Source: Polaromonas sp. (GTDB lineage Bacteria > Pseudomonadota > Gammaproteobacteria > Burkholderiales > Burkholderiaceae_C). Taken from it: a stretch of 50,103 nt of DNA. Below, in pieces: positions 1 through 8,657 of the stretch. The translations under genes were made by a program, and so were the position numbers. Location: NCBI GenBank assembly GCA_013298815.1, contig JAAFJF010000021.1:1-50103 (forward strand), read 5' to 3'. The notes below the pieces were generated by a model, which saw only the letters and a program-made list of their open reading frames with translations, had not been told where the DNA came from and searched no databases. Each line of letters begins with the position of its first letter. Within the stretch, counting starts at the first letter, position 1.

Positions 1-680
1 ACGAAGATTTGATGCGTTTAGGCCCTGAGCTTGCAAATTTGCCATTGGTGACGGCGGGTTCTGGCGTGGCCCTTGGTTTGCCGCAAAATTTCGGCATTGC
101 AACTACAGGAGCATCTGCTTCACAAGCCGCTGCTTTGCCTGCGGCCAAAGGCTGGCAAGCTGTGGTGTCTGGTAGCTGTTCACAGGCGACCAATGCACAA
201 GTTGCAGCTTGGAAAGCCAGCGGCCGCCCACATAAAGCATTGAATTTAGTTGAAATTTTAGGAAATGGCGAACAGCACCGCGTTGAAGTATTCCAAGTGC
301 TGATGTGGGCCTTACATTTGATGCGTGCCGGGCCTGTGTTGATATATTCAACGGCAGATGCAGAATCAGTCAAAACTATGCAATCTGCGCTTGGCATAGA
401 CGAAACAGCTGCGCGAGTTGAACAAGCGCTGAGCGCGATTGCCAAGGGTTTGGTTGAACTCGGCGTATATCAACTGGTCGTCGCAGGCGGCGAAACTTCA
501 GGTGCTTGCGTGCAGGCGCTAGGCGTGGAGCAAATGCAGATCGGCCCGCAAATCGATACGGGCGTGCCGTGGTGCTATGGTTTTAGCAATGCAACGGGTG
601 CCAACATTCACATCACCCTTAAGTCAGGCAATTTTGGCAGCGCTGATTTTTTTACAAAAGCTTTCGCACTATTAAAGTAA
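1..680 (+). CDS. otnK: 3-oxo-tetronate kinase, C-terminal part (5' end outside window)
   Basis: This is the C-terminal portion of a DUF1537-family (four-carbon acid sugar) kinase, which phosphorylates 3-oxo-tetronate to its 4-phosphate in the breakdown of erythronate and threonate. The reading frame is open from the first base, so the in-frame TTG/ATG at 9-14 is an internal codon and not the start. The tail LKSGNFGSADFF and the glycine-rich stretch VVAGGETSGACVQAL are typical of the nucleotide-binding C-terminal domain. The next gene, 23 bp downstream on the same strand, is the matching isomerase otnI, which supports this substrate rather than another DUF1537 kinase. The oxidising and decarboxylating partners (dehydrogenase, OtnC aldolase) would lie upstream of the window. 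Family assignment is confident; the exact stereoisomer used is inferred. Confidence 0.85.
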   Translation, partial: EDLMRLGPELANLPLVTAGSGVALGLPQNFGIATTGASASQAAALPAAKGWQAVVSGSCSQATNAQVAAWKASGRPHKALNLVEILGNGEQHRVEVFQVLMWALHLMRAGPVLIYSTADAESVKTMQSALGIDETAARVEQALSAIAKGLVELGVYQLVVAGGETSGACVQALGVEQMQIGPQIDTGVPWCYGFSNATGANIHITLKSGNFGSADFFTKAFALLK

Positions 681-703
681 ACATCAATTAAAAGAACGCC
701 AAC

Positions 704-1543
704 ATGCCAAAATTCGCCGCCAATTTGACGATGATGTATCCTGAACTGCCGTTTTTGGACCGCTTCGAAGCTGCAGCCAAAGATGGTTTTAAGGCGGTGG
801 AATACTTGTTTCCCTACGCTTTTGAGGCCAAAGAACTGGCTGCTAGGCTCAAAAACAATGGCTTGCAGCAAGTTTTGTTCAACCTACCGCCGGGCGGCGT
901 GGATGCTAAATCCATAGATGAGGCTTGGAACAACGGCACGCGCGGTATCGCGTGCATTGCAGGGCGCGAAGCTGAATTTGCAGCCGGTACGGACTTGGCA
1001 CTTCGCTATGCGGAAGTTTTGGAATGCCCGAGATTACACATGATGGCGGGCTTAGTTTCGGATGGTAAAAATAAAGCCGATGTTCGTGGAACCTACGTCA
1101 ACAATGCCAGAACCGCTAGCCAATTGGTAGCAAAGCAAGGCATCAACCTGCTGCTAGAACCCATCAACACCCGCGATATTCCGGACTTTTTCCTAAACCG
1201 CCAAGATGAGGCGCATGCTTTGATTGCTGAAATCGCAACAAATTCCAATATTTCAAATGTCAAAGTGCAAATGGATTTGTACCACTGCCAAATTGTTGAA
1301 GGCGACGTCGCCATGAAAATCCGCCAATACCTGACTACTGGCAATGTTGGCCATTTCCAAATCGCTGGGGTGCCAGAGCGACATGAGCCAGACATTGGCG
1401 AGTTGAATTACCCGTATTTGTTCGACCTGATCGACAGTTTGGGCTATGACGGCTGGATTGGGTGCGAATACAAGCCCAAACTGGGTGGGCAGCCCAATGG
1501 TACATCTAGCGGCTTGGGATGGCTGAAACCTTATTTAGGCTAA
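704..1543 (+). CDS. otnI: 2-oxo-tetronate isomerase (hydroxypyruvate isomerase family)
   Basis: This 279-residue TIM-barrel protein of the xylose-isomerase-like superfamily (Hyi/OtnI group) interconverts 2-oxo- and 3-oxo-tetronate before phosphorylation by OtnK. The N-terminus [17 protein letters not shown], the segment [11 protein letters not shown] with the metal-binding glutamate, and QMDLYHCQ with the metal-ligand region are characteristic. Length matches the family. It directly follows otnK with a 23-bp gap, so the two are very probably co-transcribed. It ends 18 bp before the core of a dispersed repeat, with an AT-rich gap separating it from the convergent gcvH. Ordinary hydroxypyruvate isomerase is the alternative, but the otnK neighbour argues for OtnI. 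Confidence 0.88.
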   Translation: MPKFAANLTMMYPELPFLDRFEAAAKDGFKAVEYLFPYAFEAKELAARLKNNGLQQVLFNLPPGGVDAKSIDEAWNNGTRGIACIAGREAEFAAGTDLALRYAEVLECPRLHMMAGLVSDGKNKADVRGTYVNNARTASQLVAKQGINLLLEPINTRDIPDFFLNRQDEAHALIAEIATNSNISNVKVQMDLYHCQIVEGDVAMKIRQYLTTGNVGHFQIAGVPERHEPDIGELNYPYLFDLIDSLGYDGWIGCEYKPKLGGQPNGTSSGLGWLKPYLG

Positions 1544-1548
1544 ATTTA

Positions 1549-1595
1549 CTATTATTTTTATAGCTGCTCAGGCAGAAAATACGCCGGCTATAGCC
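1549..1595 (+). repeat. Dispersed structured repeat, copy 1
   Basis: This copy of the window-wide repeat lies just after the otnI stop codon. It has CTAT-N7-ATAG (1549-1563), then CTGC-TCAG-GCAG, then AATACGCCGGCTA and TAGCC. It is among the best preserved copies. It is followed at about 1612-1634 by a separate AT-rich inverted repeat (ATTGCTA / TTAGCAAT), which may serve as a terminator between the convergent otnI and gcvH. Confidence 0.8.
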
Positions 1596-1644
1596 ATATT
1601 TAATACCTAAAAATTGCTATAATTTTATTAGCAATTATCAAGCA

Positions 1645-2010
1645 TCAAGCTTCAAAAGTAGCGTAAGCTGCCTCATCCATCAAACCTGCCAATTGAGTTG
1701 AATCGGTCAATGTCACCTTGAAAAACCAGCCATCTTGCAGCGGCGAAGTATTTGCCAGTGATGGATCTGCGCGTAAAGCTTCGTTCACCTCCGTGACTAT
1801 GCCGCTGGCAGGCATGTAAACGTCGGCAGCGGTTTTGACGGATTCGACCACCCCAGCCACGTCTTTTTGAAAGATGGATTTGCCGATTTCAGGCAAATCG
1901 ACGAAAACGATGTCTCCCAAGGCGTCCTGCGCATGGTGCGTAATACCAACGGTGGCAAAGTCACCATCGAGGCGAATCCAAACTTGTTCTTCAGTGTATT
2001 TAGTGCTCAT
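1645..2010 (-). CDS. gcvH: Glycine cleavage system H protein
   Basis: This 121-residue lipoyl carrier protein shuttles the aminomethyl group between the P, T and L proteins of the cytoplasmic glycine cleavage complex. The lipoylation site is Lys59 in the motif VVESVKTAADVY, followed by the conserved SGIVTEVN. I chose the start at 2010 (MSTKYTEEQVW) because homologues begin there; the frame stays open upstream to 2112 but that extension would overlap the divergent rlmB start. No gcvT or gcvP lies beside it, although these usually form one operon with gcvH, so this is a detached or second copy as far as the window shows. Divergent from rlmB with an 80-bp gap that must hold both promoters. Confidence 0.92.
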   Translation of the reverse strand: MSTKYTEEQVWIRLDGDFATVGITHHAQDALGDIVFVDLPEIGKSIFQKDVAGVVESVKTAADVYMPASGIVTEVNEALRADPSLANTSPLQDGWFFKVTLTDSTQLAGLMDEAAYATFEA

Positions 2011-2090
2011 GTGTGAAATTCTACCGATAACTGAGCGCGAATCAGCCCATATAAAGCGATAAACATTCTGAGAAGCCCGATAATCTAAGG

Positions 2091-2879
2091 ATGTCTGCAA
2101 ATTCACCCTCAAAAGTCCTCTTCGGCTTCCACGCCATCAACGTGCGGCTCAAAACCGCCCCTAAATCCGTCATCGAGATCTACCACGACGCCACCCGCCG
2201 CGATGCGCGCATGCGCCAATTTATCGCCAAAGCGTCCGATATGGGCATGAAATTGATCGAATCTGACGGCGAACGCCTAGTGAAACTAGCCGGCGGCCAC
2301 GGCCACCAAGGCGTCGTTGCCAAAGTTGAAGCCGTCACCCAAGTGCATTCGCTGGACGAATTGCTTGAAAACCTAGAAGCCGCTAACGAAGACGTGCCAC
2401 TGGCAGAACGCGTGAACCCGCTGATTTTGGTGCTAGACGGCGTGACCGACCCGCACAACCTAGGCGCTTGCCTGCGCGTGGCCGACGGTGCGGGTGTGCA
2501 CGCCGTGATCGCCCCCAAAGACAACGCCGCCGGCATCAATGCCACGGTGGCCAAAGTCGCCAGCGGCGCTGCCGAAACCGTGCCCTACTTCATGGTCACC
2601 AACCTGGCGCGTACGCTCAACGAATTGAAAGAGCGCAATATATGGGTCATAGGCACTAGCGACCAAGCCACCAAAAACCTGTACCAATCCGATCTGAAAG
2701 GCCCGGTCGCTTTGGTTTTAGGTGCTGAAGGCGACGGCATCCGCCAGTTGACTGCCAAAACCTGCGACGAGCTGATCAGCATCCCCATGATGGGCGCGGT
2801 TGAAAGCTTGAATGTGTCGGTTGCCAGTGGCGTTTGCTTGTACGAAGCCATGCGTCAGCGCACCCAAGTTTCACTTTAA
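2091..2879 (+). CDS. rlmB: 23S rRNA (guanosine(2251)-2'-O)-methyltransferase RlmB
   Basis: This 262-residue SPOUT-class (TrmH family) methyltransferase modifies G2251 in the peptidyl-transferase loop of 23S rRNA. The N-terminal substrate-binding domain starts VLFGFHAINVRLK. The C-terminal knotted SAM-binding domain shows LVLDGVTDPHNLGACLR (about residues 107-123), VALVLGAEGDGIRQLT and SLNVSVASGVCLYE, the three classic TrmH motifs. The start codon ATG is preceded immediately by TAAGG, which is closer than ideal, but no better in-frame start exists. It is divergent from gcvH, and the next gene follows after 31 bp. Confidence 0.95.
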   Translation: MSANSPSKVLFGFHAINVRLKTAPKSVIEIYHDATRRDARMRQFIAKASDMGMKLIESDGERLVKLAGGHGHQGVVAKVEAVTQVHSLDELLENLEAANEDVPLAERVNPLILVLDGVTDPHNLGACLRVADGAGVHAVIAPKDNAAGINATVAKVASGAAETVPYFMVTNLARTLNELKERNIWVIGTSDQATKNLYQSDLKGPVALVLGAEGDGIRQLTAKTCDELISIPMMGAVESLNVSVASGVCLYEAMRQRTQVSL

Positions 2880-2910
2880 TCTGCAAACTATTTTTACAAA
2901 GAGAGTCAAT

Positions 2911-3255
2911 ATGCAAAAAATTACTACATTTTTAATAGCAGTCTTAGCAACATTCACGCTGGCTAGCTGTACCCAAGAACAACAGAACAAAATCAGCCGT
3001 GACATTCAAAACTGGACAGGAACCAATGGCGTTCTCGAGGTTTATGCGGGAGACAAAGTTGTTCGTCGTTTCCTGAAAATCGACAAAATCAGCACCGCCA
3101 TGGGCACAGACGACGGCAAAGCCCGTGCTTACCGCTTTGGCTACGGCGTTTTGGATGAAAACTTGAACATGATTGCCGATGCGGGCGAGAAAAAAGTTTA
3201 TTTCGAAATCAGTGATTACGCAACGAATTACGTGTTTTTTGAGAATCCACGGTAA
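2911..3255 (+). CDS. Small putative lipoprotein
   Basis: This 114-residue protein has a lipoprotein signal: a charged MQKI start, a hydrophobic core and the lipobox LASC with Cys at residue 19. That predicts export, lipidation and envelope anchoring. The rest is a compact soluble domain of alternating charged and aromatic residues ending NYVFFENPR, without a family I can name. The ATG at 2911 is preceded by AGAGAG at a sensible distance, whereas an upstream in-frame ATG at 2812 lies inside rlmB in a different frame and gives no signal peptide. It may be co-transcribed with rlmB. Confidence 0.7.
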   Translation: MQKITTFLIAVLATFTLASCTQEQQNKISRDIQNWTGTNGVLEVYAGDKVVRRFLKIDKISTAMGTDDGKARAYRFGYGVLDENLNMIADAGEKKVYFEISDYATNYVFFENPR

Positions 3256-3267
3256 ATCACCCGGGTT

Positions 3268-3864
3268 TTAAACCACACCAAATGCGCCCAACAGCGCCCC
3301 AGCACCGAGTAGCCACAACAGGTGGATTTTAGTTCTCCACACTAAAAGCATACAAGCTACCCCTGAGAGCCACAGCGGCCAATCCTTAGCTGGCTGGCTA
3401 TGCCCTGCAATCAGCAACCAGCCAGTTGCTATCAACAAGGCAATCACGATAGGTGCCATACCCTGCTTAAAAGCACGTACGATGCGTAGCTCGCGGTTGT
3501 GATGACCCCAGCGTGCGGCCATAAATGTCAGCGTGGTGCTGGGGAGCATGATGCCAAACATGGTAACAAAGACACCAAATAACGCATAAGCCAAACCCAT
3601 CCACCCAGTTTGCAGACCGCCGCCAGCGTTTAAGCCAACATTCCACCCCATCAACGCGACAAACAGCACATTTGGCCCTGGTGCGGCTTGCGCTAGAGCA
3701 ATGCTGGACGTGAACTGGGCGTCTGTAAGCCAATGCTGCTCAGCTACGAGATAACGCTGCATATCTGGCGCGGTGGTAATAGCCCCGCCTACAGCCAAAA
3801 GTGACAAGGTGGCGAAATGTGTGAACAGGTTCAGCCAGTCGGCAGCCGTCAAGTTCAAAATCAT
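3268..3864 (-). CDS. chrA: Chromate transporter family protein, second half-subunit
   Basis: This 198-residue membrane protein carries a single CHR domain, so it is a short-chain chromate transporter (CHR) subunit. These work in pairs to move chromate or related oxyanions across the inner membrane. The family signatures are LAVGGAITTAPDMQRYLV near the N-terminus and the conserved AAPGPNVLFVALMG. Several hydrophobic helices follow. The start ATG at 3864 overlaps the stop of the upstream half-gene in an ATGA, indicating translational coupling. The substrate is not certain: many CHR proteins have never been shown to carry chromate. Confidence 0.85.
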   Translation of the reverse strand: MILNLTAADWLNLFTHFATLSLLAVGGAITTAPDMQRYLVAEQHWLTDAQFTSSIALAQAAPGPNVLFVALMGWNVGLNAGGGLQTGWMGLAYALFGVFVTMFGIMLPSTTLTFMAARWGHHNRELRIVRAFKQGMAPIVIALLIATGWLLIAGHSQPAKDWPLWLSGVACMLLVWRTKIHLLWLLGAGALLGAFGVV

Positions 3865-4502
3865 GGTTTGTCGCCTTTGATTGAACCGTGGGCTTGTTCC
3901 ACGAAGCCGAGTTGCCGGTAAGCCCATAACGTAGCCATAGTCCCTAAACCCAACAACACCCACGCCAGTGGAATCCGAAGTATCGCAACTGCTATAAATG
4001 TCATAGCTGCCAAGGCAGTGCACACGCTAGCTGACATCACGTTTGCCTTCAAAGCGGTGACCAATCGCAGCCCCACTGCTGCAATAAGCCCTGCAGAGAC
4101 GGCACCCATGCCTTTGAGTGCGCCCTGCGCCATGGGCATATCGGCGACACTGGCAAACAAGGCGGCGATGACCAAAACGACCAGCAGCGGAAAGGTCAAA
4201 ATCCCCGCCAATGCCGCCAAACCACCGCGCAGGCCGAAGTAGCGATCACCAATCATCAGCGCCAAATTGACCACGTTCGGGCCAGGCAAAATCTGCGCAA
4301 CAGCCCAGTCTTCGATGAACTCTTCGTTGGTTAGCCAGCGTTTTTCGTCGACCAAAACGCGTTGAACGACCGCTAATACGCCACCAAAACCCTGCAAAGC
4401 CAGCCAGGTCATAGACCAAAACAGGTCAGCGCAAGACACTGGTTGGGGACGAATGGCAGGTAGATTGGTGGTTTGGGAAGAAGTTTCAGAGACGACAGGC
4501 AT
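3861..4502 (-). CDS. chrA: Chromate transporter family protein, first half-subunit
   Basis: This 213-residue inner-membrane protein has one CHR domain after a hydrophilic N-terminus of about 25 residues. The motif GFGGVLAVVQRVLVDEKRWL and the loop QILPGPNVVNLALMIGDR match the N-terminal half of ChrA. About five or six hydrophobic segments are visible. It is the first gene of a two-gene unit and overlaps the second half by 4 bp. Paired short-chain CHR genes are expected to give a heterodimer with the two halves in opposite topology. It is divergent from the ygiQ-like gene at 4597. Confidence 0.86.
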   Translation of the reverse strand: MPVVSETSSQTTNLPAIRPQPVSCADLFWSMTWLALQGFGGVLAVVQRVLVDEKRWLTNEEFIEDWAVAQILPGPNVVNLALMIGDRYFGLRGGLAALAGILTFPLLVVLVIAALFASVADMPMAQGALKGMGAVSAGLIAAVGLRLVTALKANVMSASVCTALAAMTFIAVAILRIPLAWVLLGLGTMATLWAYRQLGFVEQAHGSIKGDKP

Positions 4503-4596
4503 GCCGCAATCTTAACCTTACAGACTGTGAAATTAGGACAAAACCGCTTAAAACCTTACACTAGGGGGTTACCCCAAGTCAGTTTACATATTCCCC

Positions 4597-6951
4597 ATGA
4601 ACGCCTCAGTCGACGTCTCCCACAACCGCAAGGATGTTTCACATTTCGCTCGCGCCGCCAAGCCGCTTTCCAGCTACAAAAAGTACTGGGCGGCCCGCTT
4701 TGGCACGGCCAAGTTTTTGCCCATGAGCCGCGCCGAGATGACTGCGCTGGGCTGGGACAGCTGCGACATCATTCTGGTGACCGGTGACGCCTACGTGGAC
4801 CACCCCAGCTTTGGCATGGCCGTGATTGGCCGCATGCTGGAAAATCAGGGCTTTCGTGTCGGCATCATCGCGCAGCCCGACTGGCAAAGCGCCGAGCCGT
4901 TCAAAGCGCTGGGCAAACCCAATTTGTTCTTTGGCGTGACGGCGGGCAACATGGATTCCATGATCAACCGCTACACGGCAGACCGCAAAATCCGCAGCGA
5001 CGACGCCTACACCCCCGGCGACATTGGTGGCAAACGTCCCGACCGCGCCGCGATTGTCTACAGCCAGCGCTGTCGTGAAGCGTGGAACGACGTGCCTATC
5101 ATTCTGGGCGGTATCGAAGGCTCGCTGCGCCGCATCGCACATTACGATTACTGGAGCGACAAAGTGCGCCGCTCGGTGGTGGTGGACGCCAAGTCCGACC
5201 TGCTGCTGTACGGCAATGCCGAACGCGCGATTGTGGAAATCGCCCACCGCCTGGCTGCCAAAGAGCCGATCACGTCGATTACCGACGTGCGCGGCACGGC
5301 GTTTGTGCAGCGCAGCAGTGTGGAGGGCTGGTTTGAGATCGACTCCACCAGCGTGGACGAGGTGGGCCGCGTGGACCAGCTGGTGAACCCCTACATGATG
5401 AGTGCGGATGTGGCGCGTGAGCAGGGCGGCACCTGCGTGCAAGACCCGGCTGCGCCTGATGCCAAAATCGGCTTGCTTGACGGCAATATCAAGCCGATCA
5501 AATTCGTCGTCAATCCCGCGCTGACCCACAAAAACAACATGGTCAAAACGGCGCGTGACAAAACCGTCATCCGCCTGCCCTCTTTTGAGAAAGTCAAATC
5601 TGACGCCGTGCTCTACGCCCACGCCAACCGCGTGCTGCACTTGGAGACCAACCCCGGCAACGCCCGCGCCCTGGTGCAAGCCCACGGCGAGGGAACGACA
5701 GCCAAAGACGTATGGATCAATCCGCCGCCGATTCCGCTGACCACGGCCGAGATGGATTTGGTGTTTGATTTAGGCTATGCCCGCAGCCCGCACCCGAGCT
5801 ATGCGGACGCCAACGGCAGCCACGACCACAGCACCAAAATCCCCGCGTGGGAGATGATTCGTTTCAGCGTCAACATCATGCGCGGTTGCTTCGGCGGCTG
5901 CACGTTTTGCTCCATCACCGAGCATGAAGGCCGCATCATCCAAAGCCGCAGTGAAGACTCAGTCATCAAAGAGGTCGAGGCGATTCGTGACTCGGTCAAA
6001 GGCTTCACCGGCACGATTTCAGACCTGGGCGGCCCGACCGCCAATATGTACCGCATCGGCTGCAAAACCCCCGAGATTGAAGCCGCCTGCCGCAAGCCCA
6101 GCTGCGTCTACCCCGGCATTTGCCCGAACCTGAACACCAGCCACACCCCGCTGATCAACATGTACCGCCGCGCCCGTGCGCTCAAAGGCGTGAAAAAGAT
6201 CCTGATCAGCTCCGGCCTGCGCTACGACCTGGCGGTGCAAAGCCCCGAGTACGTCAAAGAACTGGTGACCCACCACGTAGGCGGCTACCTGAAAATCGCG
6301 CCCGAACACACCGAGCAAGGCCCGCTCACCAAGATGATGAAGCCCGGCATCGGTAGCTACGACAAGTTCAAAACCCTGTTTGAAAAGTACAGCGCAGAGG
6401 CGGGTAAAAAGCAGTACCTCATCCCCTACTTCATCGCCGCCCACCCCGGCACGAGTGATGAGGACATGATGCATCTGGCCATCTGGCTGAAGAAAAACGG
6501 CTTCCGCGCCGACCAAGTGCAAACCTTCTACCCATCGCCCATGGCCACCGCCACGACGATGTACCACACCAACAAAAACCCCCTGCGCAAAATCACCCGC
6601 GACAGTGAAACGGTAGACATCGTCCGTGGCGACAAACGCCGCCGCCTGCACAAAGCCTTCCTCCGCTACCACGACGCCAACAACTGGCCGCTCCTGCGCG
6701 AAGCCCTCAAAACCATGGGCCGATCCGACCTGATAGGCAACGGCAAACACCACCTCATCCCCACCTTCCAGCCGCTCAACAGCACCGGCTACACCAGCGC
6801 GCGGAAGAAGAATTCGACGTCTGATTCTGGGACTTCGGCAGCGCTGAATGTGCAGGCCAAACCGGGACGGATGTTGACGCAGCATACAGGCTTGCCGCCT
6901 CGGGATAATGGGTCGAACAAATCATTTAAATCCACAAAACCTAGGAAATGA
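4597..6951 (+). CDS. YgiQ family radical SAM protein
   Basis: This 784-residue cytoplasmic protein is of the YgiQ/UPF0313 family. The N-terminal region (residues about 1-400) carries the family-specific domain beginning near FLPMSRAEM and [17 protein letters not shown]. The radical SAM core follows with the [4Fe-4S] motif CxxxCxxC at Cys431, Cys435 and Cys438 ([10 protein letters not shown]), then [10 protein letters not shown] and the HPGTSDEDM segment. The C-terminal tail (after about 740) is low-complexity and basic. The reaction of the family is unknown to me. Codons are more GC-rich than in the neighbouring accessory region, which also creates long spurious frames on the other strand. 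A small lipoprotein gene follows after 3 bp. Confidence 0.9.
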   Translation: MNASVDVSHNRKDVSHFARAAKPLSSYKKYWAARFGTAKFLPMSRAEMTALGWDSCDIILVTGDAYVDHPSFGMAVIGRMLENQGFRVGIIAQPDWQSAEPFKALGKPNLFFGVTAGNMDSMINRYTADRKIRSDDAYTPGDIGGKRPDRAAIVYSQRCREAWNDVPIILGGIEGSLRRIAHYDYWSDKVRRSVVVDAKSDLLLYGNAERAIVEIAHRLAAKEPITSITDVRGTAFVQRSSVEGWFEIDSTSVDEVGRVDQLVNPYMMSADVAREQGGTCVQDPAAPDAKIGLLDGNIKPIKFVVNPALTHKNNMVKTARDKTVIRLPSFEKVKSDAVLYAHANRVLHLETNPGNARALVQAHGEGTTAKDVWINPPPIPLTTAEMDLVFDLGYARSPHPSYADANGSHDHSTKIPAWEMIRFSVNIMRGCFGGCTFCSITEHEGRIIQSRSEDSVIKEVEAIRDSVKGFTGTISDLGGPTANMYRIGCKTPEIEAACRKPSCVYPGICPNLNTSHTPLINMYRRARALKGVKKILISSGLRYDLAVQSPEYVKELVTHHVGGYLKIAPEHTEQGPLTKMMKPGIGSYDKFKTLFEKYSAEAGKKQYLIPYFIAAHPGTSDEDMMHLAIWLKKNGFRADQVQTFYPSPMATATTMYHTNKNPLRKITRDSETVDIVRGDKRRRLHKAFLRYHDANNWPLLREALKTMGRSDLIGNGKHHLIPTFQPLNSTGYTSARKKNSTSDSGTSAALNVQAKPGRMLTQHTGLPPRDNGSNKSFKSTKPRK

Positions 6952-6954
6952 AAT

Positions 6955-7248
6955 ATGAATTACTCCTTTGCAACAATCACCACAATATGCGTATCGTTAC
7001 TTGCCGGATGCGCTTCTCAAACTGGGGTTGTTTCTATGGGAAGTAATAAATACATGATTGCTAAACAACAAGCCACCGGATTCCCTGGTTTAGGAAATAT
7101 GAAGGCTGAAGTACTTATTGAAGGCTCTGCTTATTGCGCATCAAAAGGTAATGACTTTCTGCTGCTATCAGCAAAAGAAACACCGCCACCATACATTCTG
7201 GGCAACTATCCGCGAGTTGAAATTGAGTTCTCTTGTCAGAACAAGTGA
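6955..7248 (+). CDS. Small putative lipoprotein
   Basis: This 97-residue predicted lipoprotein has a hydrophobic signal with the lipobox LLAGC (Cys19), then a mature domain of about 78 residues with two further cysteines (SAYCASKG and FSCQNK) that could form a disulfide in the periplasm. It starts 3 bp after the ygiQ stop codon with AGGAAAT just upstream, so translation is probably coupled. The central pattern (MKAEVLIEGSAYCASKGNDF) resembles small uncharacterised proteobacterial lipoproteins; I cannot assign a role. Codon use is more AT-rich than in the preceding gene. Confidence 0.65.
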   Translation: MNYSFATITTICVSLLAGCASQTGVVSMGSNKYMIAKQQATGFPGLGNMKAEVLIEGSAYCASKGNDFLLLSAKETPPPYILGNYPRVEIEFSCQNK

Positions 7249-7330
7249 CGATTTCCACAAGGAGCATAAATAGGGTTAGGTCTTGCGATATTACGTAGCA
7301 TATGCCAAGTTGCTACAAATAAAAAAGCAC

Positions 7331-7359
7331 CTTGGGCAATGAATACCTCGGCTACAGCC
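7331..7359 (+). repeat. Dispersed structured repeat, copy 2 (diverged)
   Basis: Only the right part is recognisable: CTTGGGCAATGAATACC followed by TCGGCTACAGCC. The CTAT/ATAG hairpin cannot be seen, so this looks like a decayed copy. Confidence 0.5.
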
Positions 7360-7485
7360 AAATTTACCTCTTACTTCCCGCATTTCATAACTAAAGTTCA
7401 GAATCGCGACCTCAGCCGCACAATCTGAAGCGTTTCTGCATCTGGTTTTCTGTAGATCAAGACCAAGTCGGGTTTGATGTGAGCC

Positions 7486-7549
7486 GTCATTCCCGTGAAG
7501 GCGGGAATCCACTTTTGCCGCGATGGATTCCCGCCTTCGCGAGAATGAC
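7486..7549. repeat. Inverted repeat with 26-bp arms (GGCGGGAATCCA type)
   Basis: The left arm at 7486-7511 begins GTCATTCCCG and ends GGCGGGAATCCA. The right arm at 7524-7549 is its near-perfect reverse complement (TGGATTCCCGCC ... AATGAC). The spacer is about 12 bp. Palindromes of this type recur between genes in many betaproteobacteria. A single diverged arm recurs at about 8962-8988, so the element is locally repeated. Confidence 0.8.
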
Positions 7550-7576
7550 AGTGATTTCTAACATCTAAATATGCAT

Positions 7577-7621
7577 CTAGCCGGCGTATTTATTGCTTAA
7601 GCAGCTATGATATTTATAGCT
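7577..7621 (-). repeat. Dispersed structured repeat, copy 3
   Basis: Read on the minus strand it gives AGCTAT-N7-ATAGCT, then CTGC-TTAA-GCAA, then AATACGCCGGCTAG. The stem is extended to six pairs and the 7-nt loop is kept. It lies about 75 bp upstream of the Bro-N gene. Confidence 0.75.
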
Positions 7622-7696
7622 ATTTAAATTGCATGCAACTGTATAAATTATCAGTATAATTATTGGAAATTCACCATTAAAAGCTGAAAACCTTGT

Positions 7697-8593
7697 ATGA
7701 ACGACCACCACATCAAACTCTTTGAATCTGTCAATGTGCGCTCGCATTGGGATACTGCGCAGGAGAAATGGTATTTTTCCGTGGTGGATGTAGTGCAAGT
7801 GTTGACTGATAGCAGCATCCCTAAGCGCTACTGGAGCGACCTGCGACGTAAGCTTGAAAAGGAATCAGGGCAACCGTACGAGGAAATCGTACGGTTGAAA
7901 ATGTCTTCTGCAGATGGGAAATCGCGTGAAACGGACACGGCAGACGTTCAAACGCTGCTGCGTTTGATTCAGTCCATCCCCTCCCCCAAAGCCGAGCCTT
8001 TCAAATTGTGGCTCGCTAAAGTCGGCTACGAGCGCATGCAAGAAATCGCCGACCCCGCCCAAAGCCTAGACCGTGCCCGCGAAAACTGGCAAAAACTGGG
8101 GCGTAGCGAAAAGTGGATTCAGCAACGCATGACGGGGCAGGAAACCCGCAACAAGCTCACCGATTACTGGCAAACCCATGGTGTAGAAAAATCAGACGAG
8201 TTTGCGTTGCTGACCAATATCATCCATCAAGAGTGGGCGGGTGTGAGTGTGAAAGAGCACAAAGCGCTGAAGACACTCGATAAGACAAATTCAACCCAAA
8301 ACCTACGCGACCACATGAGCGAGGCAGAGTTGATTTTTACTGCGCTTGCCGAACTATCCACCCGCCAAATCGCTGTCAAGCAAGTTGCACAAGGTTTGCA
8401 AGAAAATGCAAAAGCGGGCGTAGCAGGTGGCCGTGTGGCTAAACGAGCGAAAGATGACTTAGAGCAGCAAACTGGCCAAGCTGTGGTTACAAGTAGCAAT
8501 TTTTTACCGCCTGTGAAGACGGTTGCTGGCTTGCCTCTTCGGTTTCCGCGTCAGAACAACAGGGTTAAGGCAACAAAGACTAAAAAAGTCTAA
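7697..8593 (+). CDS. Bro-N domain phage antirepressor-like protein
   Basis: This 298-residue protein has an N-terminal Bro-N domain (about residues 5-110: KLFESVNVRSHWDTAQEKWYF style opening, then FSVVDVVQVL and RLIQSIPSPKAEPFK). The remainder is typical of the stand-alone chromosomal antirepressor-like proteins, with LTDYWQTHGVEK, EWAGVSVKEHKALK and a C-terminal basic tail ending KATKTKKV. Bro-N domains bind DNA in phage antirepressors and in DNA-damage-inducible DinD. No phage genes surround it, so it is an orphan, flanked on both sides by repeats and followed by a toxin-like pseudogene. Its biological role is unknown. Length is normal for the family and it appears intact. Confidence 0.82.
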   Translation: MNDHHIKLFESVNVRSHWDTAQEKWYFSVVDVVQVLTDSSIPKRYWSDLRRKLEKESGQPYEEIVRLKMSSADGKSRETDTADVQTLLRLIQSIPSPKAEPFKLWLAKVGYERMQEIADPAQSLDRARENWQKLGRSEKWIQQRMTGQETRNKLTDYWQTHGVEKSDEFALLTNIIHQEWAGVSVKEHKALKTLDKTNSTQNLRDHMSEAELIFTALAELSTRQIAVKQVAQGLQENAKAGVAGGRVAKRAKDDLEQQTGQAVVTSSNFLPPVKTVAGLPLRFPRQNNRVKATKTKKV

Positions 8594-8610
8594 AAAATAA
8601 AAAAATGCAC

Positions 8611-8654
8611 CTAGCCTACGTATTTATTGCCTAAACAGCTATTTTATTTATAGC
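8611..8654 (-). repeat. Dispersed structured repeat, copy 4
   Basis: On the minus strand it shows GCTAT-N7-ATAGC, CTGTTTAGGCAA, then AATACGTAGGCTAG. The first hairpin is intact; the second has decayed. It lies 17 bp after the Bro-N stop codon. Confidence 0.7.
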
Positions 8655-8657
8655 ATT

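Larger units (their letters stand above)
7249..7696. other. 448-bp gene-free stretch with several repeats
   Basis: There is no convincing coding sequence here. It contains a diverged copy of the dispersed repeat (7331-7359), a 64-bp inverted repeat built on the GGCGGGAATCC motif (7486-7549), a well-preserved minus-oriented copy of the dispersed repeat (7577-7621), and AT-rich sequence leading to the next gene. The segment at about 7272-7290 (GGGTTAGGTCTTGCGATAT) resembles the sequence often found beside REP-associated transposase loci, but only weakly. Confidence 0.6.

Noticed and set aside
4639-5685. Long open frame (348 codons) on the minus strand inside the radical SAM gene
   Set aside because: It is a shadow of a GC-rich gene: its composition (H, V, G, A, R rich, no domain pattern) mirrors third-position GC bias, and the plus-strand frame has clear radical SAM motifs.
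6019-6885. Another 288-codon antisense frame in the same gene
   Set aside because: Same explanation: no recognisable motif, no ribosome-binding site, and it overlaps conserved radical SAM sequence.
7265-7300. Remnant of a REP-associated transposase locus (GGGTTAGGTCTTGCG)
   Set aside because: Only a short weak resemblance to such flanking sequence, with no transposase coding sequence nearby.
7620-7696. Sigma-70 promoter before the Bro-N gene (TTGCAT ... TATAAT)
   Set aside because: The spacer between the hexamers is 20 bp, and AT-rich sequence makes chance matches likely.
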